64,000 nt of DNA from Pyropia yezoensis (lineage: Eukaryota > Rhodophyta > Bangiophyceae > Bangiales > Bangiaceae). The stretch is taken from the NCBI GenBank assembly GCA_009829735.1, contig CM020619.1:4603727-4667726 (forward strand), read 5' to 3'. Of this stretch, positions 1 through 11,861 are shown piece by piece. The notes beneath the pieces were generated by a model that was not told the DNA's origin, ran no database searches, and was given only the letters and a program-made list of their open reading frames with translations. The stretch's first letter is position 1, and the number at the start of each line of letters is the position of its first letter. Both the position numbers and the translations under genes were made by a program.

Positions 1-32
1 GAGACGCTCCACAGCTACTGACGGAAGTCGTC
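1..32. mobile_element. Edge of a second chromovirus B copy
   Basis: These 32 bases are identical to 16296-16327, inside the integrase region of chromovirus B. They end directly at the assembly gap. They show that a further copy of the same retroelement family lies to the left and that the gap probably results from this repeat. Confidence 0.85.
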
Positions 33-532
33 NNNNNNNNNNNNNNNNNNNNNNNNNNNNNNNNNNNNNNNNNNNNNNNNNNNNNNNNNNNNNNNNNNNN
101 NNNNNNNNNNNNNNNNNNNNNNNNNNNNNNNNNNNNNNNNNNNNNNNNNNNNNNNNNNNNNNNNNNNNNNNNNNNNNNNNNNNNNNNNNNNNNNNNNNNN
201 NNNNNNNNNNNNNNNNNNNNNNNNNNNNNNNNNNNNNNNNNNNNNNNNNNNNNNNNNNNNNNNNNNNNNNNNNNNNNNNNNNNNNNNNNNNNNNNNNNNN
301 NNNNNNNNNNNNNNNNNNNNNNNNNNNNNNNNNNNNNNNNNNNNNNNNNNNNNNNNNNNNNNNNNNNNNNNNNNNNNNNNNNNNNNNNNNNNNNNNNNNN
401 NNNNNNNNNNNNNNNNNNNNNNNNNNNNNNNNNNNNNNNNNNNNNNNNNNNNNNNNNNNNNNNNNNNNNNNNNNNNNNNNNNNNNNNNNNNNNNNNNNNN
501 NNNNNNNNNNNNNNNNNNNNNNNNNNNNNNNN
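33..532. other. Assembly gap (500 N)
   Basis: A run of exactly 500 undetermined bases, which looks like a fixed-size scaffold gap. The sequence to its right (533-1000) is unrelated to the retroelement on its left. Confidence 0.99.
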
Positions 533-1000
533 TTTACCTCTTAATTCTCCAAGTAATTACAGAACTCATACTGCACTCATGCGGACCGACCACAGCAACG
601 AGGTCGCGTTATGTACATAACAAGATGCCAAGAGATCTCACATGGCCGCGACTATTTTCATGTGGTTCTCCGAGGATGCGAACGGTACACACTGAAACAG
701 TTGGACGGAACTGTGGTTTATCTATCAACTGATGAAGTGGTCCTCGCCACCAGTTGAAAAAGTAACCTGAACACTATCATATGATATGGTGGCGTGATTC
801 ATCAAAAATCGGATCACGTCATCGATCGAACGATTTTGTACGTGGGAATGGCACTCGTGAACAAAGTTTGTGTTTTTGTCTATCACGATCTCAGTGGTTA
901 CCGACATGCCCCGACAGCGGTCGAGGTGACGCAGCCTCGTTTTCTTCGCTTTCCCGTCGTGTGACGCGACGCGTCCTCGTCTTCCCCGCTTCCCGGCGTG
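533..1000. other. Unassigned sequence
   Basis: This stretch is less GC-rich than its surroundings. A minus-strand open frame (about 725-900) has a non-repetitive C-terminal part, but I recognise no family and see no convincing start. No RNA gene or repeat is evident. Confidence 0.4.
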
Positions 1001-2870
1001 CGCCCGGCCCCACAGGGGAGGGGGGGGGGGGGGGGGGCGGGGAAGGGAGGAGGAAGGAGAAAGGCCGGGTCCGGTGGTGGAGATGGCCGCGAGAAGCAGG
1101 TGGCGGGGAATGGGGACGGTGAGCCCGGCCGGCGCAGGTACCGGATGTGGTGGCCCAGCGGGGACGGTTGTGGCGGCGGCAGTCATCACGGGCAGCTTGG
1201 CTTGCTGGCGCCCTTGGCATTCACTGTTGTCTTTGTCATCGTCAACAAGTCTACGGTCCTCTCAATTGGTGCTGGCGTCGCCAGACGCGGTTTAAACGCA
1301 ACCCCGTTCGGTGCAGTGCATATGCAGTGTGCATGCATTTTGAGGGTCTGACACTACCGCGACTGTGGCAGGCCCGCCGTCGTCGGCCGGTGGACCGCGT
1401 ATCTCCCCTGGGCGGGCCGTCGGCGCAGCACCCCAGGGCGTGTGGTGCTGTGCGGCTTGCCGTGGTGCGTTGCCATGCACCGCGCCGGTACTTAGTGCGT
1501 TTGGCCTTGCGGTTGCCGGCAACGCGCTGGGCGACGCCAACAGCGATCCAGCGGTGGGCACGCCGGGGGAGGCGGCTGCCGATCCGTGCGTGCGTTCGAC
1601 GGCGGCGGGCGCGGGCGCGGGGGACGCGGAGGCGGGGGCTGCCGATCGGTCCGTGTGCGCGGCGGCAGGGGCGGGGAAGGAGGCCGCTGGCGGCGCGGCG
1701 GCAGCGGCGGAGGCGGTGGGGGCTTCCGATCCGGCTGCTGGCGCGGGGGTGGTGGCGGCGGCGACCGATCCGGCTGTTGGCGCGGGGGGGGGTGACGGCG
1801 GCGGCGGCCGATCCGGCTGTTGGCGCGGGGGTGGTGACGGCGGCGGCGGCCGATCCGTCTGTGGGCGCGGGGGTGGTGACGGCGGCGGCCGATCCGGCTG
1901 CTGGCGCGGGGGTTGTGACGGCGGCGGCGGCCGATCCGCCTGTGGGCGCGGGGGTGGTGGCGGCGGCGGTTGATCCGTCGGTGAGCGCGGGGGTGGAGGC
2001 GGCGGTGGCTGGCCGCGCAGCGGCGGACGCGGCGGGGGTGGAGGCGAGGGAGGAGGGCGACTGGCAGAGCGGTGTTGGCTTGCGCAGCGGAAGCGGCACG
2101 CGCGGCGGCTGCCTCTGGCCGCGCAGCGGCGGACGCGGCGAGGGAGGAAGCGGCTGGCGGCGCGGCGCCGGCTGGCACGGCGGTGACGGCACGCGCGGCG
2201 GCTGCATCTGGCTGCGCGGCGGGGCACGCGGTGAGAGTCGAGGCGGGGGAGGCGGCGGCTGGCAGAAAGTCGTCGACTGGAGCGGCGGCTTGCGGCGCGG
2301 CGTCGACTGGCGCGGCGGCGGCTGCATCTGGCCGCGCGGCGGCGGCCGCGGAGAAGGTTGAGGCGGGGGCGGTTCTTTGGGTGGTCTCAACCACTCCCTG
2401 GCCCGGGGCGAGCGGCGCAGACGATTCCGGCGTTGGTGCCCACCGCCGAGATGGCGGGGAAGGCTCAAGAAGCTACCGCACCGGGCTCCGGTGGCCGGGG
2501 GGCGGCCAAAGCAGGGCGGGGGGCCGCAAAGGCAGGGCGGGGGGCGGCCAAGGCGGGCCGCGGCGCGTCGGCGGCAGGGCGGGCGGCGGTCAAAGCAGGG
2601 CGCGGCGCGTCGACGACCAGGTCAAGGGGGGGGGGAACGGAGGCGCCGGCCTCCACTGCGTCTCCTCCTCGTCTGCGCCAGTCGACGCTGACGCAAGCGG
2701 GCGCAACAGACGCCCTCAAGAAGCTCTCTACCGCGCGTAGCGGCGCGCGTGGCGCGGCCGCGGCCGCGCGTGGGGGCGCACGTGGCGCGGCCGCGGCCGC
2801 GCGTATCGGCGCGCGTGGCGCGGTCGCTAGTGCGGGGGACACGGTATGCTCGTGTGTGACTTTGTCTTTA
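1000..2870 (+). repeat. Ala/Gly-rich low-complexity tract with minisatellites
   Basis: This GC-rich sequence has long open frames in several frames. From about 1728 to 1990 it repeats a 39-42 bp unit that would read ADPxVGAGVVTAAA on the plus strand. Around 2500-2610 a short GRGAAKA-coding unit recurs, and around 2740-2822 a 36-bp unit built on GGCCGCGGCCGC recurs. The Ala-rich reading moves between plus frames at G-runs. It could be an Ala-rich gene with introns or homopolymer errors, or non-coding repeat; I cannot decide. No domain is visible. Confidence 0.6.
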
Positions 2871-3332
2871 TGACGGCGAAGAGGTGCTCTTTGGCGTCCC
2901 CTGGCATGGGTTGACGGTGTGATTCTTTTTTGCGTCGTGGTCGGTGGCCGCGTCTAATTACCGTGTCCCCCGTGTTTTTTGGGCCCCTCGCTCGTCCTGG
3001 TTGGTCGCCACGTCTGTATCCCGTGTCCCCCGAATGGTTTGTGTGCCACGCTCCAATGATTGTGCTGCACAGGCCGGAAAGAGACAGATCGGACGGCAAG
3101 CGCAGGCTAGCGAGGAGGTGTCCGGCATTTGCTCGGTACGTTTGCGCAACCGGCGTGGCTCCTATTGGCAGCACCTTTGAGCCATCTGCATTGCATATCA
3201 CCATTTGTTCGCAGTGGTGCCTCATTTGATGTCATCTGGACCACATCTCACACACATTGAGGCTGCATCTGGATTACCGTCTTGCTTCTGAAACCATGTG
3301 TTTCCCCGACCGCGTGCCCTCCTTGCATTTTC
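2871..3332. other. Spacer upstream of the two-exon gene
   Basis: This is mixed-composition sequence with short T-runs. I see no ORF of note and no clear TATA element. It presumably holds the promoter and 5' leader of the gene starting at 3333. Confidence 0.4.
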
Positions 3333-5193
3333 ATGGTACGCGCGACGCAGTCATCAAAAGAGGAGCCTGCACCTGCACCGAAGCGTCCTAAATACGCTGC
3401 TCAAGGCAAGAAGCGGCGACTCGAGACGTTGATCCGGGAGCTGGCAAACGACAGCGACGAGGGTAACGGGGACGAATCGGACGGGTCCGCCGCGGCGGCC
3501 CTAGAAGAGCGGGACGCTGCACGGGCGCGCGCGATGGAGGCCGCGGTGAAAGCCGCCGATGCCGCCAGGAAGTCTGTCCCGAAGGCGCTCGTTCGGCGGA
3601 AGGCAATGACCAAGGCTGCGCCACCCCCTTCTACCAAGGGGAAAGGCAAGGGACCGGCTGCACCGAAGAAGGGCAAGGGAACGGCTCTTCCTGCCGGGAA
3701 CGCGTCACGGACGGGTAAGGGGGGCAAGCCGACGAGGGCGGACCCAGGTGAGTTGGCCGGGCCGCCCGTGACGCGCGCCGTCCGCCAGGAGGTGACCGCG
3801 CGCACCATTACGCTCTTTAGCAATCCGTTTGACGCCGACGACGTCTTCCTGTGCAACGACGACGCGCGGGCCATGTACATTGCCAGTATCATGGCGGTAG
3901 CGCCGGCCAGCATGGAGCGGGCGGAAGAGTTTGCGCGTCAAGTGGCGGCGGTCAACGCGCGGCCGAAGAAGGAGGAGACCACCAGTCTGACGCGCACGAC
4001 GGACATTCTGGGGCAATGTGCCCAGGCGCGGTCCACGAAGTACCACAGCGTGTGCACTTGGGTGTGGTCGTCGTGGACTTCCCTGGTGGAGTACGAGTCG
4101 ACGGAGGTGGACTACACGGGCAAGGACAACAGCAAGCGCACTGTAGCCATCGCGCTGTGGTGGCTGAAGGGGAGGCGCTACCTCAACACCAAGAGCGGGC
4201 GCGCTGCGCTGGATAACTTGCGCGCCGCGTACATCGATCGGTTCGGTATGAAAGACGCCTGCACGGACCAGTACCACAAAGGGCGACGGGTGCTCAGCCT
4301 GTTGCTCGCAGTCATTGCCCTGATCGTCGCGAAGGTATGGACCGTGCCCCTTTGTTGTGTGTGTGGGTGTGTGTCTGGGTGTGTGCGTGTTGTGTGAAAG
4401 TTGTCTCTATGTCGTTGTATATCCAGTCATACGGCCCGATATGATGCCATTCGTTAGTTTACTTCTGCATTGGACTGCATGTTACCTTGCATTCGACTGC
4501 ATCTGACTTGTCTTGAGCCCTCTGTTTTTCTGGGTGCCTGCATCTCTCTCGTCTTTGGTGTGATTGTGACTGCTGTAGATTCGGTCTCAGCTGCTCCTTG
4601 ACGCGTACGGACACGCGGCACTGAAGAAGATGATGGGAGGCCTGAACCCGTCGCACCGCGCGTACTTCTGTGAGGAGCTCGCCGCTCTGCACGCCGCGGC
4701 GGTCAAGCCTGACTGCCAGTGGATTAAGCTGTTTGCCACCGACGTCAAGGACCCTTTCTGCGCGGCGGTGAAGGACCCAGACTCGACGCTACGCACCAGA
4801 ACGCGGGTGGACAAGATCGGGCGGCGCACACTGTACGTTGGGGTCCAGTCCTCGTTGCAAGGCATCCTGGACCTGCTGAACGACGACAGCCTCTCGGAGG
4901 AGTCTGACTTGTCGTCCGACGATGACGTAGTCCATGTCGTCATCCCGGTGGCGGCGACAGCGCCGTCATCTCGCGACGCGAAGCGCCGGGAGCGTCTCAT
5001 GTCGGTGGCTCGGGAGGGGGCAGCGGGAATGCTGGCAGTCAAGGCCGAGGTCTTTGAACCCTGCGTTGCACACGAATTCTCCTCGTGGTATTCTTTGTCT
5101 TTGGACGACTCCTACGAGCAGGAGTCGGACGACTCCTACATGAGATTCGAGGAGGGGGCCATTGAGGACGCCGAGTTTGTGGCCCGGAGCTGA
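3333..5193 (+). CDS. Unrecognised two-exon basic/acidic protein, 538 aa
   Basis: I do not recognise the family. Exon 1 (3333-4334) and exon 2 (4579-5193) are joined by a phase-0 intron of 244 bp with AAG|GTATGG at the donor and CTGCTGTAG at the acceptor; the downstream frame continues without a stop. I chose the ATG at 3333, but an in-frame ATG at 3282 is possible. Residues 1-150 are Lys/Arg/Ala-rich with nuclear-localisation-like KKRR and KGKGKG runs and an acidic patch (DSDEGNGDESD). The middle (about 165-335) is a non-repetitive, probably folded region rich in Trp (WVWSSWTSL, ALWWLKGRRY). The C-terminus is acidic (SEESDLSSDDD, DDSYEQESDDSYMRFEE). Just after the stop, 5235-5321 reads as a second degenerate copy of this tail (WYMKFEQ). 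A nuclear, possibly transposon-derived protein is only a guess. Confidence 0.65.
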
Positions 5194-5430
5194 CGATGGA
5201 ATAGGCGAAGGATCACGTCTTGTCTACGGCCAATATGGACCACTGGTACATGAAGTTTGAGCAGAGTGACGGTGAGGAGGCAGTGGGTGGAGAGGACGGA
5301 GAAGTAGCGGAGGAGGAGGATTAGGAGGAGGAGGTTGGGGAGGAGGGGGAGGAGGGGGGGGAGGAGGAGGGGGAGGAGGAGGAGGGGGAGGAGGAGGAGG
5401 GGGAGGAGGAGCAGGAGGAGAAGTAGGAGG
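5194..5430 (+). repeat. GGA-rich polypurine microsatellite
   Basis: From about 5273 to 5430 the plus strand is almost pure purine, built on GGA and GGGGA units. It follows a short acidic open frame resembling the tail of the gene before it. Such tracts can form triplex or quadruplex structures, and this one is probably unstable in length. Confidence 0.8.
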
Positions 5431-6890
5431 GTGACGAAGAGGCTGAAGAAAGCGACGCCGGTGAGAGCAGCGAGGCCACCACGTGACTTGCGGTCCAACG
5501 TGCTGTTCTGTCGGTCTGTACTTGCTTTGTGCCCGCACCCGGCTAAGTGAGATACCGCCCATGAGTACGCATGGCCTGTGTTTGGTGTGCGAACGACTGC
5601 GTTAGATGTCGATTGGATGTATCATGCGATCACGATGTGGATGAGGAGAACCCAGCTTGTTGATCAATAGCGGTCATCGCGGCCACGGAGACAGCTGGCG
5701 CACCTGCCGCTGGGGGGAAGGGCGACGACAATGGTGTGGAGGCGCCGTCGCTGCCGGGCCAGCGGAGAGGGGGTGCGGCTAGAGGAGCACGGCGGGGTGC
5801 AGCGGTGGCGCGCGCCGACCGGCAAGGGTGGAAGGGGGGCGACTCGCGCGGGCGGCTGGTATAGGGGCAAGCTATGGCCGACGGCCGCCCCGCTGCCCAC
5901 CGCCATCCTTTGCGTTTGCGGTGCCACCGCGGCCGCGCCGGCGGCGGCGGAGTCACTCCGTCGCCCCCGCCGACGCGGTGGCGGCCGTGGCGGCGGCGAC
6001 GGAGACTCGTGGCGGTGGCAGCCCGCCACCGCTGGGCGCCGCCGCCATGCCCTCAGTGTCAGGGGGGAGGGAGCGAGGCGGACGCGCCAAGCAGGGCGCC
6101 ACCGACGAAAACAGTTGTGGCAGCGGCCACAGCGACGACAATGACGATGGGTGGGGCGGCGGTGACGAGCCGCCGAGTGACACGGACACAGACGTCCGCG
6201 GCGGTGGCGGTGACGGCGGCGGCCGTGGCGGTCATCGCTGCACGTACTAACACGTGGTCTGCTCTCTTCTTTTTCTGTTCCATGTGTTTGTTTATGATTG
6301 TTTGGCTGCCGTTCTTCTGTCCTGGGCTGAGATGGCATCCAGATGCACGATAAATGTGGTCTGAATTGATTTACCTTTGCCGGTACACGCCCGTCACTCC
6401 CCCCCGTCCGTCTCGCCCGGAGCCCCAGCACCGCGGGCCAGTAAAGGCCACGACAGCGTGACCAGACACGACAGCGACCCGTGTCTGAGACGCTGTGTCT
6501 CTCCGGCCGACACGGGTGCAAGACACAGCTGGCTTATGTTCGTTAGGCGCGCGAGTGGCCCGCCTGGATGGCGGCTAATGTCGGGCTGCGTACCGTTTAC
6601 GCAAACGACATCAAGTGGCCGTAAGTTCCTACAAGTCGCGGTAACCGGTAGATGGCTGAACAAGATTTGGCGAGCCATTGAGGCTTGATTTAAGTAGTAA
6701 AGAAATCAGTATAATTCAAACAAATTATATTTCCAGTCGCCCCTACCGGTTAAGCCGATGACATATGTTCGAATCTTTTCTATACATCTGGACCTGCATC
6801 TTACTGCTTCTGCTGGACAAGCATGTACAGCTCAAAAAAAAAATTGTGACGGTCTGCGAGATGCAGCCTAGGTCATGTCAGATGCAGCTG
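5431..6890. other. No recognised gene
   Basis: 5630-6250 is GC-rich with overlapping frames on both strands. A plus-strand frame (5828-6250) ends in an Asp/Gly-rich stretch but has no recognisable domain. 6680-6850 is unusually AT-rich for the window (ATAATTCAAACAAATTATAT and a short A-run). It could be an untranslated or intergenic segment. Confidence 0.4.
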
Positions 6891-7470
6891 AGATGGGGTG
6901 GGCACGGAGGCGGAGGATGAGGCCGCTGAAAGGCCAATTCCGGAACTGAAGCGGGATGCGTATCCGCAATCGGATCCTGCTTCAGTTCCGCCTCGCTTTT
7001 GGGCAGCTCCAAGCGAGGTGGCCCTTCTCCCGGCAGCGCAGACAAATTCCGTCGCGCATGCATCTCTTTCGCTCCTCGGGGGTCAGACGCGTCACTTGCA
7101 CAGCAGAGATATCCATCGGAGTCGACTCGGCCTTCGATGCCTCTGCCTGGTACGCGTTGCTTTGAGCGCTGCTACCATAGCTTCCGCGTTTCGCCGCTTC
7201 CACCTTCAGCGCGTCCAGCATGAGAGTCTCTACAGATTCGTACTGCTTGGTGCACAGCACTTCTGTACGAATTGAGTCCACGGCAGTACCGATCAATCTT
7301 CTCGGGCATGGTGATGCTCGGGATGTCCAGGACTATGGTCTGGAAAGTCTTGTTGTATGTTGTCACGTCTTTGATCTGCCGCCACTTGTGCAGGAGGTTC
7401 CGCGCCGCTTGTCCCTTGTTCAGGGGGTGAAACCGATGCGTCATGGCATCGCGAAGATGTGGCAAAAACC
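6890..7470 (-). pseudogene. Ty3-type gag remnant
   Basis: On the minus strand the translation shows a retrotransposon Gag core (RDAMTHRFHPLNKGQAARNL, followed by TYNKTFQ and IDRYCRGL). Downstream is a CCHC zinc knuckle (CLRCREKGHLAWSC, C-x2-C-x4-H-x4-C). It is a broken fragment with no pol. It abuts the LTR-like end of chromovirus A. Its Gag differs from the Gag of elements B and C, so it comes from another Ty3 family. Confidence 0.75.
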
Positions 7471-7926
7471 ACATGCACACACGGCACCCAAGTTGGGGCG
7501 GTGTGCAAGGGCTGCCTCCCGTGTCGGGGGAACCGGAAGAAGTGCAAGTCGCACACACTCTGTCCCTGTTGTGGGGCAAACCCCCCACGGACAAACAAGA
7601 GGATGGTGTGTGGTCCAACAGTTTCTTGGTCGGGACGGGGACGCAGGGCCAAGCCCCGCTGTCCCTCCCCTTATCCCCCCAGGGTCCCCTCAGAATCTCA
7701 CCACTCAGAATCTCCCACCCCAGCACCTGCCCACCGGGCCACACGAAAATTCAAGACGATAAATGCAGAAAACCCTCAAATCCAAGTTGGATTTACTACT
7801 AAGCTAACTATCCCAAACTTAGGGAATATGGACCTAAATGCAGGGGGAGGAACGGATCAGGCTAGTGGCCTGCCGTCCCTTGCATGGCACGTGTTGCCCC
7901 CCTACCTGGGGGTCAATACTGCCACA
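7470..7926 (-). repeat. 3' LTR of chromovirus A (left edge approximate)
   Basis: On the minus strand the LTR would begin TGTGGCAGTATTGACC at 7926. It is preceded by a purine tract (GAGGAGAGGGGAG, 7927-7939), as expected for the plus-strand primer site before a 3' LTR. The body resembles the LTR of element B (runs such as CCGCTGTCCCTCC and CCCAAGTTGGGG). I could not fix the outer edge, which lies near 7470 where the gag remnant ends. Confidence 0.6.
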
Positions 7927-8264
7927 CTCCCCTCTCCTCAGTTCCGACCGACCCGGTCGGCCCTGTGAGGGGGTGCGTAAACGCACGTCTCGGCGTTGGG
8001 GGCGCGACTTGCTGTCCCCCATCGAGTACGTAACACGGATGTGGAGGCGGTCACGTTGACCGCCCCTCTTCTCAAGCTTGCCCACTCGGCAGCTTGCTCT
8101 CTTCAGTTCACACTTCACCATCACCACCACCTCCCCTTCACCTTCCACGGGGCCGCCCCACGCTGAGGAGGCCACCCGTATACCCACGATCCGAGTCCCC
8201 CTCAACTCGAGGCGGGTCTCGTGCTGCTGTAGCCAGAGCGTCTCTCCCCAACTTGGGGAGAGCC

Positions 8265-10208
8265 ATGGCGACCCCGGGAGTGGAGACGGACTCTCTAGAT
8301 GAGCGTATTGAGGACACCACCTACGGTGCAGCACCCGCCGGGACTTCCGGCGGGGGCTCCGCGATCGCTCCGGGGGATGGGACTCCCGCGTCACCCGGCT
8401 TTGGGTTGACGGCGGGGTCTCCCCCGGAGACGGGACAAGTTGTCCCGCGTGAGGCCTTGGGGCGGTGGTTTTACCCCGCTTGGCCTCTCTATGAGGAGGG
8501 GTTGACTGTTCTTCGCTGTGGCCGACTTGGCGCAGCGATGGGTCGGGTATGGGACCGCCTACGGGAGAAGTATCCCCGTAGGGTCGGGTTCCCTGCCGGC
8601 TTCAGGACGGACCAGTTTGCCTCCCTGGACGAAGAGGAGGTTGAGGACGTTCAGCGTGCGAAGGCCATGATGGACCGCGGGGGAACTATCCCGGGTCCCG
8701 GCGACTTGCCGACCTTTACTTAGGACGCGGTGGCAACTCGCCCCCCGTACCTCCACGAGGCCGATCCGCACACTCATCACTTTGATGTGCGGATGGAGAA
8801 AGACTTCCGGCGAGGTCCCTACTTGGTGACCTCGGCTCAACTTGAGTTTCCTCAACAGTCTGCTGCCAGCAAAGAGCAGTACTATCCGAAGAAGCCCGAG
8901 TGGTGGCCTCAAGTTGAGGTCCCCTACGGGTTCCCGGCGTTGCTGCCACGGTTGCTTGACCACTTCGGCTCCGTCATGTTGACGGCTGGCCCTGATCACC
9001 TGGTGTGGGCCATGTTGGCCACCCAGTGGCTCCTCGAGGTCATGTCGACCTGGGTGTCTTGTGTTCAGCGGCGGGTGATGCTCTGGCATCTCCCCCTCCG
9101 GCTTATCCAAGGTTTGGAACAGCTCACCCCTCAGCTAGTTGCTGAGGGGTGCTCATCAGGACAACTCACTCTACTTGAGGAGATGCTCCGGCTCCACAAG
9201 TTCATCGAGTGGGAGAGCATTGAGCACAAGTTGCGCCGCCCCACTCGTGGTCCCAAGGACGATGGCGCACTTTGCCAGTTCGTGTGGGTCGCTCGTGAAC
9301 TTCACGACGGCCGTGTGGTCCTACGAGAGGGGTTGGGCATCGGGGACTACCCTTATGCCCCGGGAGTGGATCGCCACACTGCGCCACCCCCGGACAAGGC
9401 CATAGTTATGGCCGTGCCCTCATATGATGACCATATGACTCAACCCACTGCGGGGGCCCCAAGTCGCGGTCGCAGTTACACACGGGTCCCGCCACCTCGG
9501 CGTGCCCCTCCGCTTCCTCCTGTTCCCTACCAGCCGCACGGGGACATCCCGATTAGCGTGGCCGTTGAGTCGTCCACCCCGGTGTCCCCCAACTTGGGGG
9601 CCACCCTCCTGACGGTATACCCCAAGTTGGTGTTACCGCCCACGCCTCTAACCTCAGAGATGATGATCACCACGTTGGTGCGCACCATTTCCTGGTTGGC
9701 CGCGTCGACCGCAACCCTTCAAACGTCCGAGACTCCTCAACTTGAGGAGCGCGTTCGTACTGCAGTGGCGGCCGCGAGTTGCGAGTCGGTGGCGGAGCTT
9801 ATGACAGCCGAGTTGGCTCGCATTGGGGCTATTATGCCCCAGCCAGCCCCACTTGGGCGTGGCAAACGTCGCGCGAGCCGGGCATACTCGCCTCCTCGCC
9901 GTCGTCGCCGACACTCGCGGCGCTCTCCCTCCGTGTCGGAAGACGAGTTGTCTTACTCCGTCTCGGAGTCCTCTACCCCGTCGGAGACGGAGTCTGTCCA
10001 GCGTCTGCGTCGCCAACTTGCGCGCAAGACCAGGCAGAAGAGTAGCCACGGTCGGCGCCACTTGCGCGACCGTGAGGGGCGCGACGGTTCCGACTTGGAG
10101 CCGCCGCCCCTTCCAACGAGTGGAGACCGTTATCGCCGTGGGTCTCCTCGCTCGCCTCCACGTGAGGGCGAGGGCCGTGGAGTGGGAGAGTCTAGCATGC
10201 GTGCCTAG
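8265..10208 (+). pseudogene. Antisense extra ORF of chromovirus A
   Basis: This ORF runs against gag-pol, between the integrase end and the 3' LTR. The conserved core reads WWPQVEVPYGFP, then LWHLPLRLI, then VVLREGLGIGDYPYAPGV. Element B has WWETVEVPCGFP, LWHLPPALV and LFLREGLGDSSLPYAEGV at the matching places. The C-terminal part is Arg/Ser-rich (SPPRRRRRHSRRSPS), like an RS domain. The copy is broken, with about one break. No known domain is recognised, and no membrane segment or signal peptide is seen. The start at 8265 follows a GAGCCATGGC context. Confidence 0.7.
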
Positions 10209-10249
10209 TTGGCAGCTGCCTTTGTTGTGAGAGTGTGAGGGTTAGGGCT

Positions 10250-11851
10250 TTAGTTAAAAGCCACTCTGCGTACCACTTCGACTTGAAGCACTCTCTTGGC
10301 ACTGTTACTCGGCCTTCCCTCACGTTGAGGGAGGGCAGTTAGGGTGTTTCTCATTCCGGGCACAGTAAGCCCGGACGTTCTCAGCGGGAAGGTCCTCCAC
10401 ATACTCCCACGTATCATCCTTGGCTGTGTAGCCAAACCCACGGACCTCAACATGAGGCGGTCAGTGTCCTCATCCCAGCCGTGGTCGATGAACTTATCGA
10501 ACACGTACTCCTGCGGGCCCTGTTTGGCCGCAGGCAGCGGGGGGAGGCGCCACGCTTCCAACTCACGCGCCTAAGCTGGGTCGCCTGCAGGCGGTGGTGC
10601 AACTTTGACCACGTCCTGTCCGTTCACTGTACGGACCCCATCGTCACTTTCGATGGTGAAGCGCCGCCCATCAGTACGAAGGACCTGGTTTCGGCCCCTT
10701 GTCTGGAATACCAACTTACCCCCAGTTGGGGTGTGTGAGTGTACCAGCACCCAGTCACCCTGCTCGGGGACATGCTTAGCATTGCGCACCTTTTTGTCAA
10801 AGGTACGCTTGTAGCGCTTTTGTGCTTTGTCCATCTCAGCCCTGACTTTAGGGATGAGGTTTTCAAGCCTAGCAGCGAACTCCGCCTTACTCTCAGTAGG
10901 AGTAGGCATACTGCCACCATCCTCTTTAGTTTGGAGCGGCCGCCGCACGGCAATAGACCGCACGCGACGGGGGGTCACGAAAGCGAGGGGTACTTCCCCG
11001 GTAGATGAGTGAACCTGCGAATTGTAGGCAGTGGTAAGAATAGAAATGTATTGGTCCCACGTTTTCACATGCTCACTCACATAGTGGCGCAGCTGCCGAA
11101 GAATAGTTTTGTTGAAGCGCTCCACCTGCCCATTAGTTTGTGGGTGGTAGGGGGTAGCATAGTTTGCCTGAACCCCCAACATATCCAGCACTCCTTGAAA
11201 CAGTACAGACGCAAATTGCGGTCCATTGTCCGATAGTGTACTATCCGGAATGCCATACGCGGCAACCCAGTGATCTTGGAAGGCTGACACGACCGACATG
11301 GCCGTGATCTCTGCCAGTGGGATCGCTCGCGTAAGATTCGTGAAGCGGTCACAGATGACCAGGAGGTACTGGTTGCCCTCCTCGGTCACTGGCAGTGGCC
11401 CAAGGATGTCCATCGCCAACGCGGCAAAGGGCTCCTTGGCCGGGAACAATAGCATAACCGTAGTAGGCCGCCGTTCCATCAGACGGTTCTGTGCACAACT
11501 TGTGCAGGCAGCCACCCAACTGTAGATGTCCACCACCATGGACGGCCAGTAGTACCTGGTCCTCAGGGTCTGGTACAGTTTACTAGACCCCAGGTGTCCA
11601 CCCGTGGGAGCGTTATGCTCCCTCTCAAGGATACTGTGCTTGAGGAATGCGGGGACGACAAGTTCTGCGGTCCCCTGGAATACCCCTCTCCTCATGAGGA
11701 GGCCATCGTTTCCCAAGAAGAACCGCGTCTCCGCCACTGTATCCAGTGTATCCCTCTGCGACTTGCAGAAGGGATCCTCGGCCTGGGCCTTCACCACCTC
11801 TTCCAGGGACAGGGGCAAGTACTTCTTGTTCCCTGGCGCCTCGGGGTTCAT
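10250..11851 (-). pseudogene. Integrase-chromodomain part of chromovirus A pol
   Basis: The HHCC zinc motif is visible (H-x-H, then CTSCAQNR). The DDE core follows (AMDILGPLP, LSDNGPQF, NGQVERFNK), then a GPY/F-like region and a chromodomain-like end (YVFDKFIDHGWDEDTDRL). It is a partial, broken Ty3 pol. The chromodomain end places it among chromoviruses, whose chromodomains are known in several lineages to direct integration to heterochromatin. Confidence 0.85.
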
Positions 11852-11861
11852 CGCCTGACCC

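Larger units (their letters stand above)
7470..11851 (-). mobile_element. Chromovirus A, partial Ty3 LTR element
   Basis: This is a minus-strand Ty3/chromovirus remnant. It keeps a 3' LTR, a convergent extra ORF and the integrase-chromodomain end of pol, and lacks gag, protease, reverse transcriptase, RNase H and the 5' LTR. The order is LTR (about 7470-7926), extra ORF on the plus strand (8265-10208), integrase and chromodomain on the minus strand (10250-11851). It is broken, with a few breaks besides the missing half. It is related to element B. Confidence 0.8.

Noticed and set aside
725-1189. 154-codon minus-strand gene
   Set aside because: Only the last third is non-repetitive, no family is recognised and the start lies in a C-run region.
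1147-2468. Long Arg/Pro-rich open frames on both strands
   Set aside because: They follow from GC-rich repeats without stops; composition alone explains them and no domain is seen.
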